From contig DCIA01000007.1 in assembly GCA_002315735.1 (NCBI GenBank), positions 88,396 to 152,395 on the forward strand: a stretch of 64,000 nucleotides of DNA, in the 5' to 3' direction. Origin of the DNA: Clostridiales bacterium UBA1738. GTDB taxonomy: Bacteria; Bacillota; Clostridia; UBA1381. Numbering within the stretch: position 1 is the first letter of the stretch; each line of letters opens with the position of its first letter. The notes under the pieces are model-generated. The model had not been told where the DNA came from. It did not search any database and worked only from the letters and a program-made list of their open reading frames with translations. Below are positions 26,413 to 35,670 of the stretch, piece by piece. A program made the translations under genes and the position numbers.

Positions 26413-27510
26413 ACTCCCTGCAGGTGTGTTCTCACGAAACGCCGACACAGATGTTCAGACCGACCTGATTATACTCCGTAAGCGTGCAAACAGTGAAAAG
26501 CCGAGTGGCGATAGCATATTGAATGTTATCACAAACAAAGACGGGTTGCGTATAAATGAGTATTTTGAAAAACATCCTGAAAATGTTTTGGGCGTTCTTT
26601 CAAAAGGCACTAACGCTTGGGGGGAAATAACAACAGTCCTTGATGATGGTAGCTTTTACGATAAACTTGAAACCGCTATGAAGAAGCTACCGAAAGATTT
26701 ATTCTCCGGCAAAACAGAACTAAAGCCTATCGAAACTATTGTATCAGTAAGTGACAAACCGAGGTTCTTTGAAAAGAACGGTAAGATATACTCTGACGAT
26801 GGTGCAGGAACGGCAACACAGGTAACAAACCGTGAACAGACAGTCCGTGACTATATGGCCGTGCGTGATGCGTACAAAGAGCTGTTAAATGCTTATGAGC
26901 TTGACAAGTTTGAGGAAGATATAAAACCTCTGCGTGATGCTCTTTCCAAAGCATACGACAAATTCTACAAGGCACACACCGCTATTACAGGTGACGGCAA
27001 AAAGAAAATCGGAAATACTAAGTGTAAAAACAACACTTTCCTTGAAGCTGATGCTGATTATTATTTGGTTAGTGGTCTTGAATACTACAATGCAAAAGAC
27101 GGCAAATTTGAAAAATCAGCACTGTTTGAAAAAGATACTCTCAGGAAAAAGAGAGTTACAAGCGTTGATGCTGCATCTGATGCGTTGGCGGTATCTCTTA
27201 ACGAAAGCGGACATATTGATTTTGAGAGAATGAAAGAGCTGACCGGGAAAACAGAAACACAGCTTGTAGAGGAATTAAAGGGCGAAATCGTACTCACTCC
27301 TGAGGGTGAATATGTTTTGACCGACATATATTTGTCAGGTAATATCTATGAGAAATTAGAAGCTGTAAAGGGTAAATCTGAATTTAAGGAACAACAGGCG
27401 ATGCTTGAAGCGGTATTGCCTACTCCGAAAGATGCTTCCTCTATCACCGTTAAACTCGGTGCAAACTACATTGAGCCGTCCTATATTCAGGACTTTGTTG
27501 CTGACATACT
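26393..27510 (+). pseudogene. Polyvalent phage protein fragment B (N6-methylase end and helicase-associated region)
   Basis: It opens with YKLPAGVFSRNADTDVQTDL, matching the end of the adenine-specific methylase domain of phage methylase-helicase fusions (RLP-GVF-AGTEV-TDI pattern). The following INEYFEKHPENVLG is the usual linker block. The remainder (DAYKELLNAYELDKFEED and later FLEADADYYLVSGLEYY) matches the region before the helicase motor. The methylase catalytic motif and the helicase Walker motifs are absent, so the piece is inactive. The frame runs on to a stop at 27577, but homology switches frame at about 27510. Confidence 0.65.
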
Positions 27511-29184
27511 ATTATTGCAAACGGCGAAAGCTATAAACAGTATAAGGCAATGGGTGGCGGTCATTCCTCAGAGTTAAGTGCAAATATTAAAAATATTAAA
27601 TCAACTTTGCGTAAAGTGGCACAGAAAGATATGGGGAAAGCAAGACGATTGGCATACTCAATATTCAGGCACCCGGTTGAAACGGTCGCATCATTTAACG
27701 ATTTAATCGAAAGTGTGCCAAGATTTGCAGAATTCCAAAGAACGCTTACAAATGGTGGTGACCTGCAAGAAGCTATATTTAATGCAAGCGACCTTACTAC
27801 GAACTTTAAGCGTAGTGGTAGCGGTGATACGGCAAAGGCAGTCAATAAAATTATTATGTTTAACAATGCAGCTATACAAGGTCTTGATAAGGCATTCCGG
27901 ACAATTACAAATAAAGATATTAAGAAGCGTTACAAAACATTATTAAAGTGGTTACTCAATGCTTTGATTATGGGTATTCTCGGTTACCTCTATAATAATG
28001 AAGTTGATGAGGAAGGTTATAAAAACCTGTCGGCATATAAGAAAAATAATTTTTATAATTATGCTCTTGGTGATGGAAAGTTTATATCCCTTCCGAAGCC
28101 AAGGGAAAATGCTTTACTTGATACCTTGACAGAAAGAACTTTTGAATACCTGCTCAATGAAAACGAAGAAGCGTTCTATGATTTTGGAACATACTTAGGT
28201 CAGCAATTATTACCGCCAATGCTACCCGACACCATCGACCCTGTTAATGCAGCACGCTCTGTATTAGGTAGTACCGTCTTAGGTGGGTTAGTAGATGTTG
28301 GATTTAATCAAGACTTTAAGGGAACTCCTATTGAGGGTGCGTATGATAAGTACATTCCGAGCAACGAGAGGTACACAGAAAGCACTTCAAAGGTTGCTTA
28401 TGCCTTAGGGAAAACACAACTTGCAAGAGATATTGATATGTCACCAAAGAAAATAGACCACCTTATTTCCTCTTACGCAGGTATTCTCGGTCAGGTTAAC
28501 AAAGCATTATTCCCGATAAATCCTGAACGCAAAGACAAAAGTGTTGGTCTGAGAAACAAATTTATATCTGACAGTAACTATTCTACCGATGTCCTTAATA
28601 AAATGTATGAGAATGAGGAAAAGGCAGAGAAAGCATTTCAATATGCAGGAACTATCGACAAGGCTGTAGAATACGAGCAGAACGCTATAATCACAAGTTA
28701 CATTTCGGGTATGAATAAAGCCATAAAAGCTCTGCCTGAAAGTGAACAAAGAAATGGTCGGGTCTATTTGCTCCAAACTCTTAATCGTTGGGATTATAAC
28801 AATACTACATCGCAAACAAATATGCTTAGCCGTCTTGATGGTGAAAAGGTTTCTGACGGTGTTATTATCACGGACTTACCTAAATCCACAATGGAATGGA
28901 CTGTTTATGAAACAAACTCAAACGGCAACAGGATAAAGCGTGCAGATGGAAGCTACCTCAGAACCAAGTGCGAATATCAAATGACACCGCAAGAGTATGA
29001 TGCCTATATCAAGGACTACTTAAACTTAGTTGAAAAATATCGTACTTGGCAGGGCAACAATATTTCTAATACAGCAGATTACACAGCGGCTTTAGAGGAA
29101 ACAAGCACAGAAGTTAAAAAGGTACTGAATAAAAAGTATCAGCAGAAATACTACGGTAAAGCTCAGAAATCTGTCAAGGAATAA
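27511..29184 (+). pseudogene. Polyvalent phage protein fragment C (LPD38-like C-terminal part)
   Basis: A frame of about 557 codons. Its beginning, ANGESYKQYKAMGGG (from about 27517), continues the polyvalent protein without a start codon; the first ATG is 27550. The block MFNNAAIQGLDKAFRTITN and the following hydrophobic LLNALIMGILGYLYNN resemble the LPD38 domain of large phage proteins. The rest is charged and helical. It could be translated from ATG 27550 (544 residues), but no ribosome site is visible. I treat it as the tail of the broken gene. Confidence 0.6.
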
Positions 29185-29186
29185 TG

Positions 29187-29455
29187 TGTTACTAAAAGTG
29201 CAACAAATGGTGTTACAGGCTGAAAAGCGTGTAAATATGTAACGAAATCACTTGTTACATAAAAACAGATGTAACACCATTTGTAATTTTAATTGTTACA
29301 CTCAAAATCTGCAATATAAAAGGGTTTTCCCTTGTTTGTAAACAATGTAACATTTATTTCCTATTAAGTATTAAATAAAGAGTTTATAGAGAAAAAATAT
29401 TCTTTACGCCTATGTATATGCGTGTGTATAGGAATTTGTTTGTAACTCCGTAACA
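29187..29455. repeat. Cluster of TGTTACA/TGTAACA repeats with nested inverted repeats
   Basis: Nine copies of GTTAC/GTAAC-type heptamers start at 29187, 29211, 29238, 29253, 29270, 29294, 29346, 29441 and 29449. A perfect 14-base inverted repeat (CAAATGGTGTTACA at 29204-29217, TGTAACACCATTTG at 29270-29283) encloses a 7-base one (29237-29243, 29254-29260). No gene is present between 29185 and 29545. The layout resembles iterons or a multi-site operator. Confidence 0.7.
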
Positions 29456-29468
29456 TAAGTATAAAAAT

Positions 29469-29505
29469 AAAACTCCGCAACAGGTTTTACCTGCTACGGA
29501 GTTTT
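29469..29505. terminator. Bidirectional terminator before the tRNA cluster
   Basis: AAAACTCCG pairs with CGGAGTTTT, with an inner CAGG/CCTG pair. A/T tracts on both sides let it end the minus-strand tRNA transcript and any plus-strand transcript of the element. Confidence 0.8.
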
Positions 29506-29545
29506 ACTATTATCGCAAACATAAACAGTTCGGATAATACGCTTA

Positions 29546-29621
29546 TGGTGAGCCATCGGGAATTCGAATCCCGGACAACTTGATTAAAAGTCAAGTGCTC
29601 TGCCAACTGAGCTAATGGCCC
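29546..29621 (-). tRNA. tRNA-Lys (anticodon TTT)
   Basis: Acceptor GGGCCAT pairs with ATGGCTC, the anticodon loop is CTTTTAA, the T loop is TTCGAAT, and CCA is encoded. It is the last gene of the five-tRNA minus-strand cluster and directly abuts tRNA-Gln. Confidence 0.95.
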
Positions 29622-29698
29622 TGGCAGGGATGGAAGGAATCGAACCTTCGAAATGCCAGAATCAAAATCTGGTGCCTTAACCGCTTGGCTACATCCCT
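29622..29698 (-). tRNA. tRNA-Gln (anticodon TTG)
   Basis: Acceptor AGGGATG pairs with CATCCCT, the anticodon stem CCAGA/TCTGG holds loop TTTTGAT, discriminator G and encoded CCA. Confidence 0.94.
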
Positions 29699-29718
29699 AT
29701 ATTAAATAAAGTAGAATG

Positions 29719-29795
29719 TGGGGTGGATAGTGGGATTCGAACCCACGACATTCAGTGCCACAAACTGACGCTCTAACCAGCTGAACTATATCCAC
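29719..29795 (-). tRNA. tRNA-His (anticodon GTG)
   Basis: Acceptor GTGGATA pairs with TATCCAC. Loop TTGTGGC carries GTG. An upstream G (position 29796) supplies the histidine-specific G-1 opposite discriminator C73. CCA is encoded. Confidence 0.95.
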
Positions 29796-29808
29796 CATAT
29801 CAAATAAA

Positions 29809-29885
<77 letters not shown>

Positions 29886-29892
29886 ATAAAAA

Positions 29893-29966
29893 TGGAGCGG
29901 GTGATGGGAATCGAACCCACACAACCAGCTTGGAAGGCTGGGATTCTACCATTGAACTACACCCGC
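29893..29966 (-). tRNA. tRNA-Gly (anticodon TCC)
   Basis: Acceptor GCGGGTG pairs with CACCCGC, the anticodon stem CCAGC/GCTGG holds CTTCCAA, and CCA is encoded. It is the first gene of the cluster. Confidence 0.95.
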
Positions 29967-29984
29967 ATATTTGGAACGACTGAT

Positions 29985-30013
29985 ATATTATCACATGATT
30001 TCGGAATTGTCAA
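29985..30013 (-). promoter_or_regulatory. Sigma-A promoter of the tRNA operon
   Basis: On the minus strand TTGACA (complement of 30008-30013), 17 bases, TAATAT (complement of 29985-29990), 18 bases before tRNA-Gly. Confidence 0.85.
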
Positions 30014-30155
30014 GAGAAAAAATCATCTTTTTTCATCTTTTTTTCATTTTTTGCTTTGCTGTAAATTTTTTTGCTTGTCAATTGTTTTAAACATAGATTA
30101 TTCGGCACGATTATTGGTTATTGTGCACAAAAATATTCATTTTATTTAAAAGGCT

Positions 30156-30184
30156 TTGACATAGTATAAAAAATAATATAATAT
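30156..30184 (+). promoter_or_regulatory. Sigma-A promoter of the zinc-ribbon/Big2/GPH operon
   Basis: TTGACA (30156-30161), 17 bases, TAATAT (30179-30184). The region between the tRNA promoter and this one holds no gene. Confidence 0.75.
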
Positions 30185-30219
30185 ATAAACATAATTCCAC
30201 TAACGGGAGGTATGATCAA

Positions 30220-31110
30220 TTGGCTGTATGTCCTAAATGTCAAAAAAAGATACCAATTTATCATCTTGGACAGATGTGCCCGCATTGCGGTGTCAATATG
30301 AGGTTTTATAACTTCGATGTCAACTTCTATCGTGATGCGAAGCGTGCAGAGCTTTCGCTTGCCAAGACGAGCATTTTCATTTCTCATGTCAAGGCATCTT
30401 TTATCGGCTCTGTGCTCACAAAGGTCAGGCTTTGCCTTATGCTTCTTCCGATTGTTTCGTTGCTCGCTCCGTTTGCAAATGCGGCTGTTAAGCTGCCTTT
30501 TATTGACGGAAGCATAACGGCTTCGGGTCTCGGTCTTTATTCTGCTTTTTCGCAGGGATATTTGGACTTCATTCTTTCGATGATAAAGGGCGGTGCAGAT
30601 GCGGCGGCTTTCAAAGCTCTGCTTTTTCCTCTTGGTGCGATTGCGGTTCTTGCACTGCTTGCGTTGCTTATTCTTATTCTTACTCTGCTTTCGTTTGCAA
30701 GCATTAAAAAGATGCACAAGGTTCTTTGCGGCTTCGGGCTTGTGGGAGCACTTGTTTCTGTTGCGGCAGGCATCCTTTCTCTGAGATTTGTTTCCGTTGC
30801 TTCGGCTTCGGCAGGAACAATTCTCAGCGGTTCGGTTTCGTTTGGCTCAATAATTGCCGCTGTTGCATTCGGTGCAAACTTTGTTATTAACCTTCTCATT
30901 GCGAAAAAAGGTTATAACATTGAATATAAAGAAGGTGTTCTCGAAAGAGCTGAAATTGCAAAGAAGGTCAAGGCGGGAGAAATCAACCTTGACGACCTTC
31001 CTCAGCCTGTTGTTGAAACGGAAGAAACAAGAGAGATTGACCGTGAAATAGAAAGACAGCAACAGCTCTACCGTGAAAAGGAAGGAGGCACTGACGATGA
31101 AGAAATTTAA
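30220..31110 (+). CDS. Zinc-ribbon multi-span membrane protein
   Basis: 296 residues, not a family I recognise. A rubredoxin-like zinc ribbon at the N terminus (CPKCQKK, then CPHCGVN, residues 4-27) is followed by a short soluble stretch. Four or five hydrophobic segments occupy about 65-230, and a charged C-terminal tail follows (TREIDREIERQQQLYREKEG). The start is TTG 30220, nine bases after GGGAGG (30205-30210); the ATG at 30212 is in another frame. It is the first gene of a three-gene operon with a second zinc-ribbon protein and a transporter. The ribbon should face the cytoplasm. Confidence 0.8.
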   Translation: MAVCPKCQKKIPIYHLGQMCPHCGVNMRFYNFDVNFYRDAKRAELSLAKTSIFISHVKASFIGSVLTKVRLCLMLLPIVSLLAPFANAAVKLPFIDGSITASGLGLYSAFSQGYLDFILSMIKGGADAAAFKALLFPLGAIAVLALLALLILILTLLSFASIKKMHKVLCGFGLVGALVSVAAGILSLRFVSVASASAGTILSGSVSFGSIIAAVAFGANFVINLLIAKKGYNIEYKEGVLERAEIAKKVKAGEINLDDLPQPVVETEETREIDREIERQQQLYREKEGGTDDEEI

Positions 31111-32476
31111 CTGGAAGAAGCACATTTATAAGATTGTTGTAGTAGTTCTTGTTGTGTTCTTTGTCGGCGGTGTCGGAATAGGAGCCGCAAACATTCTTTC
31201 AATCGAGGGAACATATGAGCTTTATTCTCCGAAGGGCTCTCTTTCACCTATTCCCGAAACGCAGGAGGATGCAGTAGCTTACATAAATTCGGCAATAACA
31301 AAGGCGATTGAAACGAAGCCGCTCACAACGATGAATGAATCATTTTCGATTGACGATGATTCGGTGAAGAATTCGGCAGAGAATGAGCAGCTCAATGCCG
31401 CAGCAGTTCTTGCGGTTGACAGCATTGAAAATGCAGTTGAAGATTCCTTCGAAGCAAAGGAAGCCGGATACGGCGAATCCTCAGCAGAATTTCTCCATGT
31501 GCTCGGCATCAATCCTGCCGATGTTGAAGATTTTTCAATCAATTTCAAGTATTTCAAATGCTCGATGTGCGAATCACATATTGATTCTGAGGATTTTGCC
31601 GAGAAATGTCCCGAATGCGGAAATATCAACACTCTCAACGAAAGGTTCAGCGATGAATACGATATTGAGCTGAAGATTAAACCGAATTCCGCAACGGCAG
31701 GGGAAAGCATATTCCCTAAAACCGAAAGCATTGGAAAAACCATTTCCGATGCAGGCGAGGGATACTATACCGCAGGTGATACGGAGAAATCGGTAACCGA
31801 TTGCCTCGTTTATGCAAAAATCAACCGTCTTACCGATGAAATTCAAGAGCTTCGCTTCGAAATGACCTCCGAATTCAAAGCTCCGATTTCTCTTCAGGGT
31901 GCATATGCAGACCTCGGAAGCGTTGATGTCAGTGCAACCGCAACGGATAAATATTCCTATTCATTCACATGGGCAGGAATAAGACTTGATAAGAATGAAA
32001 CAACCATTGAGCTTGGTTCTTCAGAGGTTCTCAAGGCAACGCTTATCTGCGATAACCCGATTGATTATTCGGCAAAATGGTCTTCCGATAATGAGGATGT
32101 TCTTACGGTTGATGAAGAGGGCTACCTCAAAACTCATAAGAAATTCGGCGATGCGAATATTACCGCCGAATATGAATTCAACGGCGTAACATATAAGGAT
32201 ACCTGCCTTGTTCATGTCGGAGTTCCCGTTGAGGGCGTTGACCTCAACAAGGGCAAGCTTGAGCTTAAAGAAGGGGAAACATTCCAGCTTGTTGCAGAGT
32301 TTGACCCGAAGGATTCAACAAACACAAAATGCTACTGGTTCACGAATGATGAATCTGTTGCAAAAATTGACGAAAGCGGTGTTATCACCGCAGTCGGAAA
32401 AGGTTCAACAAAGGTATTTGTTGTTACCGATTTCGGCAACTTCTATTCATCCTGCGAAGTGGAGGTGACAAACTGA
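31097..32476 (+). CDS. Membrane-anchored protein with zinc ribbon and two Big2 (Ig-like) domains
   Basis: About 459 residues. A lysine-rich start and one hydrophobic helix (about 10-30) anchor it outside the membrane. A four-cysteine cluster lies near 150-175 (CSMCESH and CPECGNIN). Two bacterial Ig-like group 2 domains end the protein (about 295-375 and 378-459), the second with VDLNKGKLELKEGETFQL and KIDESGVITAVGKGSTKVFV. The start at 31097 overlaps the previous gene by 14 bases and has AAGGAGG (31082-31088). Big2 domains usually mediate adhesion or protein contacts. An extracytoplasmic zinc ribbon is unusual. The function is unknown. Confidence 0.82.
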   Translation: MKKFNWKKHIYKIVVVVLVVFFVGGVGIGAANILSIEGTYELYSPKGSLSPIPETQEDAVAYINSAITKAIETKPLTTMNESFSIDDDSVKNSAENEQLNAAAVLAVDSIENAVEDSFEAKEAGYGESSAEFLHVLGINPADVEDFSINFKYFKCSMCESHIDSEDFAEKCPECGNINTLNERFSDEYDIELKIKPNSATAGESIFPKTESIGKTISDAGEGYYTAGDTEKSVTDCLVYAKINRLTDEIQELRFEMTSEFKAPISLQGAYADLGSVDVSATATDKYSYSFTWAGIRLDKNETTIELGSSEVLKATLICDNPIDYSAKWSSDNEDVLTVDEEGYLKTHKKFGDANITAEYEFNGVTYKDTCLVHVGVPVEGVDLNKGKLELKEGETFQLVAEFDPKDSTNTKCYWFTNDESVAKIDESGVITAVGKGSTKVFVVTDFGNFYSSCEVEVTN

Positions 32477-32477
32477 T

Positions 32478-34067
32478 ATGGCAGAAGAACAGAAAAACGC
32501 AATAAGATCGTTCTTTGATGCGGAAGATAATTCCGCCGCTTCTCTTGACAAACAGAAGCTCAACAAATACAGCAACATCGCAGTCAAGATGTTCCACACT
32601 CCCGTGCTTGACGGCAAGGAGCTTGCGGTTCCGGCTATTGCACAGTTTGCCACAAAGGTGCTTAAGGGCGTTGAAATTTACGAAACTCTTTATTTCGTAA
32701 ATGTTCTGAAAATCAATATGATTTATGTTACCGCAATCAAAGCACTTATCGGCATTTACGATGTTCTCAATGACCCTCTCATGGGAATTGCTTATGACAG
32801 AACGAGAACCCGTTGGGGTAAGGCAAGACCTTATATCCTTTTCGGTGCTCTTCCTTATTTCGTTGCAACCGCAATTATGTATTCGGGTGCATTGTTCCTG
32901 AAGAATCCGTCGGGAAATGACCCGAAAAAGATTATGTTTGTTTTCATAATGCTGTTCATTAAGGAAACATTCTCAACCATTTATAACATACCGAGAGATA
33001 ATATTCTGACGCTGATGACGCCCAACCCAAAGGACCGAATAAATGTCAACCTTCTTCAGACATATATCGGCGAATGGGGCTCACAGCTTGTTTATGCAAT
33101 TTTCCTTCCTCTCATGGAGCTTAACAACAAGGGATATATCTCGCTTCCGATTTCATCGCTTTTTGCTATTCTCGGTTGGATTGCCGCAGGAATCGGCATC
33201 GCCGGCAACATAGCAATGGCGGTCACCTGCAAGGAAAGAGTTATGCTTCAGCAGAAGCCTGCTCCCGTTGAAAAGAGCATTTTCTACGTTCTTAAGAATA
33301 AGTATATGCTCCGTAACTTCATCGCAAACTTCTCAACCTCATGGTGGGCAGACGGCGGCTACTCATGGGATGTTGTTTCTCAGCAGGAAATTCTCGGCGG
33401 TACAATCTGGTCGCTTATCGCATATACGCCTTATAACATTCTTGACCCTGTTTCGGTCACCTTTATCCCCAAATTCGCAAAGATGTTCAAAAACAATAAC
33501 AGAAATGAGCTTATTGCTCTTCGCCTGTGGGATGTTGTGTGCGTAGTCGGTATGTGGTCGGCTATTCCGTTTATCGACAAGAAGTATGTTGTTATGATTA
33601 TCTATGCGATATTCTACGGAATCAACGCCATCAATAACGGACCTGCGAATGTTGTTGAGGGCGAAATCGGCAGAGAAATCAGCGACTATACCGAATATGT
33701 AACGGGCGAACGCCCTGACGGTTCTGTTAATATTCTTACAAACCTCATCACGAAGATTACCGCTCCTCTCAATGCGATTCTTACGGTTATGCTCTTCAAA
33801 TGGTCAGGCTATGACACAACCATTGATATGCTTCCGTGGTCACAGGGCAACAAGAAGGTTTATCAGAAGGTATGGTTCCTCTTCAACGGAATCAATGTTC
33901 TTCCGAGAATTGTTAAGGTTATTCCTTATTTCTTCTATGACCTTGTTGGAGAGAAGAGAGAAAAGATGTATGTTGAGCTTAACGAACGCCGTGCACTTAT
34001 GGCGAAGAAAACAGAGGGCATGGATGAGGGCGTTGACGAAATGATTGAAATGCTCGCAGAAGAATGA
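32478..34067 (+). CDS. GPH-family (MelB-type) sugar:cation symporter
   Basis: 529 residues with about 12 membrane segments. The diagnostic GPH loop NDPLMGIAYDRTRTRWGKARP lies near residues 95-114, and later EGEIGREISDYTEYVTGERP corresponds to the conserved loop between helices 10 and 11. The protein has an unusually long N-terminal hydrophilic segment (about 60 residues) and a charged C-terminal tail (MYVELNERRALMAKK onward). GGAGG (32461-32465) lies within the end of the previous gene, and the two genes are one base apart. Substrates of this family are glycosides, pentosides or glucuronides; here the substrate is unknown. Confidence 0.87.
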   Translation: MAEEQKNAIRSFFDAEDNSAASLDKQKLNKYSNIAVKMFHTPVLDGKELAVPAIAQFATKVLKGVEIYETLYFVNVLKINMIYVTAIKALIGIYDVLNDPLMGIAYDRTRTRWGKARPYILFGALPYFVATAIMYSGALFLKNPSGNDPKKIMFVFIMLFIKETFSTIYNIPRDNILTLMTPNPKDRINVNLLQTYIGEWGSQLVYAIFLPLMELNNKGYISLPISSLFAILGWIAAGIGIAGNIAMAVTCKERVMLQQKPAPVEKSIFYVLKNKYMLRNFIANFSTSWWADGGYSWDVVSQQEILGGTIWSLIAYTPYNILDPVSVTFIPKFAKMFKNNNRNELIALRLWDVVCVVGMWSAIPFIDKKYVVMIIYAIFYGINAINNGPANVVEGEIGREISDYTEYVTGERPDGSVNILTNLITKITAPLNAILTVMLFKWSGYDTTIDMLPWSQGNKKVYQKVWFLFNGINVLPRIVKVIPYFFYDLVGEKREKMYVELNERRALMAKKTEGMDEGVDEMIEMLAEE

Positions 34068-34082
34068 TAACAAAATGATAAG

Positions 34083-34123
34083 GAGCTTTAAGTTCTGACG
34101 GTATCGGAACTTAAAGCTCTTTT
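34083..34123 (+). terminator. Terminator of the zinc-ribbon/Big2/GPH operon
   Basis: GAGCTTTAAGTTC pairs perfectly with GAACTTAAAGCTC across an 11-base loop, followed by TTTT. Confidence 0.82.
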
Positions 34124-34125
34124 GG

Positions 34126-34671
34126 TTATGTATAAAGCGATGAAACAATATTCGAATAAATTTTTGATGGGTCCTTCAGAAGCTTATGCTTCATATCCTG
34201 TGCCTGCTCAATATCGGCGGCATAGAGCGAAAGCTCCATGAGCTTGATTTCATCGTGCATGATGCGGAATCTGACATTATATCCGTTTTCGATTTTTTGA
34301 ATTTCAACGCAGTTTTCTTTTTCGTTTTTTTCAAGAAGCTGAAGCTTTTCAACATCTGCAAGAGCAGTTTCTTTAACCGAAACGGGAAGCTCATCAGAAA
34401 GCTCACGGAGCGAAATAATGCCCTTTTCCGTAAGAGAAAGAATATTGTTTTCGTTATTCAGAATTCCGTTTTCCGTCAGCTCCTGAATTGAATCAATTAT
34501 TTCAAAATAATTCGCAAGCCCGTGAAGCTGCATGGCTTCGGTTAAAAGCGAAGTGGTAAGTGCACGGGTTGATGAACCTGCAAGAAATGTTATGAGAATT
34601 CTGATCTGCGTTGAGTTTCGCAGACCGCCGGGTTCAACACCTGCATCAAATGTATCAAATTCGTTATCCAT
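34126..34671 (-). CDS. DUF4364-family protein
   Basis: 181 residues. The N-terminal portion looks like a winged helix (TQIRILITFLAGSSTRALTT, then YFEIIDSIQELTENGILNNE), followed by a beta-rich C-terminal half. This matches the DUF4364 family of Clostridia, of unknown function. The start has AAGGAG (complement of 34677-34683) and overlaps the end of truB by eight bases, so the pair is translationally coupled on the minus strand. A regulatory DNA-binding role is plausible from the fold only. Confidence 0.83.
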   Translation of the reverse strand: MDNEFDTFDAGVEPGGLRNSTQIRILITFLAGSSTRALTTSLLTEAMQLHGLANYFEIIDSIQELTENGILNNENNILSLTEKGIISLRELSDELPVSVKETALADVEKLQLLEKNEKENCVEIQKIENGYNVRFRIMHDEIKLMELSLYAADIEQAQDMKHKLLKDPSKIYSNIVSSLYT

Positions 34672-35551
34672 TGCTGTCTCCTTTAAATACTCTCTTGACC
34701 TTAAGAAGCTCCGTTCCGTCATTTTCACCTATGCCGATGAAAACGTTTTCGGGGTCATAAATTCTGTATAAACCGATTTCCGTTCTGACATTCAGTCTTT
34801 CCGTGAAAAGCTCACCGCCGTTTGAAAATCTTTTTGCCTGTGCCGCAGTAACTCTTATTGCAGGATAGGCGGTCATGGCTTCTTCAACGGGAATGAGAAA
34901 ATCTTCGGGATTTCCGCTTTCAAGCTCCTCAAGCGTTACTGCTTTTGAAATGTCGAAGCCGTTTGCCTTCGTTCTGCGAAGAGCAGTCAGAACCGCTCCG
35001 CAGCCGAGCTTTTCGCCGATGTCGCTTATCAGCGTTCTGACATATGTGCCTGATGAGCATTCAACATTTATTGTATATTCGTTTTCATTGACATTATCGA
35101 GAAATTCGATAGAAAAGATGTTAACCATTCTCGTCGGTCTTTCGGCTTCAATTCCCTTTCTTGCAAGCTCGTAAAGTCTCTGACCGTTGACGGAAACTGC
35201 CGAATACATGGGCGGAAGCTGCTCAATTTCTCCGATGAATTCCTTGGCGGTGTTCTTAACATCTTCCTCGGAAGCGGTGACTTCTCTTTCCTCGAGAACC
35301 TTGCCCGTTATGTCAAGAGTATCTGTTGTTATACCGAGGCGGAATGAAGCGGTATACGCCTTATCGTGACTCGGAAGAAGCTCGCAGAATCTTGTTGCTC
35401 TGCCGAGAAGAATGGTCATAACGCCCGTTGCCATCGGGTCAAGAGTGCCGCTGTGACCGCATTTTTTCTCTTTGCATATCCTTCTCACCCTTGCAACTGC
35501 ACCGAATGAGGTTATGCCCTCGGGTTTATCAATAAGAATAAGTCCGGTCAT
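34664..35551 (-). CDS. truB: tRNA pseudouridine(55) synthase
   Basis: 295 residues; makes pseudouridine 55 in the T loop of tRNAs. The opening GLILIDKPEGITSF and the catalytic Asp38 in CGHSGTLDPMATGV are diagnostic, and CSSGTYVRTLISDIGEKLG is the second conserved block. The C-terminal region (about 230-295) resembles the small TruB C-terminal domain. AAGGCG lies before the ATG. truB normally sits with rbfA or ribF; here it is followed by a DUF4364 gene. Confidence 0.95.
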   Translation of the reverse strand: MTGLILIDKPEGITSFGAVARVRRICKEKKCGHSGTLDPMATGVMTILLGRATRFCELLPSHDKAYTASFRLGITTDTLDITGKVLEEREVTASEEDVKNTAKEFIGEIEQLPPMYSAVSVNGQRLYELARKGIEAERPTRMVNIFSIEFLDNVNENEYTINVECSSGTYVRTLISDIGEKLGCGAVLTALRRTKANGFDISKAVTLEELESGNPEDFLIPVEEAMTAYPAIRVTAAQAKRFSNGGELFTERLNVRTEIGLYRIYDPENVFIGIGENDGTELLKVKRVFKGDSNG

Positions 35552-35580
35552 TTTCTTCGCCTTTCATGTTTAATAGAGAA

Positions 35581-35609
35581 ATTATACCATAATCCTGAGA
35601 TTGTTTCAA
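35581..35609 (-). promoter_or_regulatory. Sigma-A promoter of truB
   Basis: On the minus strand TTGAAA (complement of 35604-35609), 17 bases, TATAAT (complement of 35581-35586). Confidence 0.82.
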
Positions 35610-35620
35610 TACAAAAAACA

Positions 35621-35649
35621 AAAAGCCTCCCCGAAAAAGGAAGGCTTTT
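35621..35649 (-). terminator. Terminator of the zinc-ribbon gene
   Basis: AAAAGCCT and AGGCTTTT form the stem, with a T-rich tract on the minus strand, 21 bases after the stop of the gene at 35671. Confidence 0.75.
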
Positions 35650-35670
35650 ATCAGCATATATTAATTGGGC

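Larger units (their letters stand above)
25795..29505 (+). mobile_element. Decayed phage/plasmid-type element remnant
   Basis: Bounded on the left by the cut AraC gene and on the right by a terminator before the tRNA cluster. It contains three out-of-phase pieces of a giant polyvalent protein and a repeat-rich non-coding tail. No integrase, portal, capsid or terminase gene and no flanking direct repeat are visible. The outer limits are approximate. Confidence 0.65.

Noticed and set aside
29187..29455. CRISPR array
   Set aside because: The repeats are only seven bases, occur in both orientations and have irregular spacing; no cas genes are present.
29546..29621. tRNA-Lys as the attachment site of an integrated element
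   Set aside because: The tRNA is complete with CCA, there is no integrase gene, and I find no copy of its 3' end near 25.8 kb.
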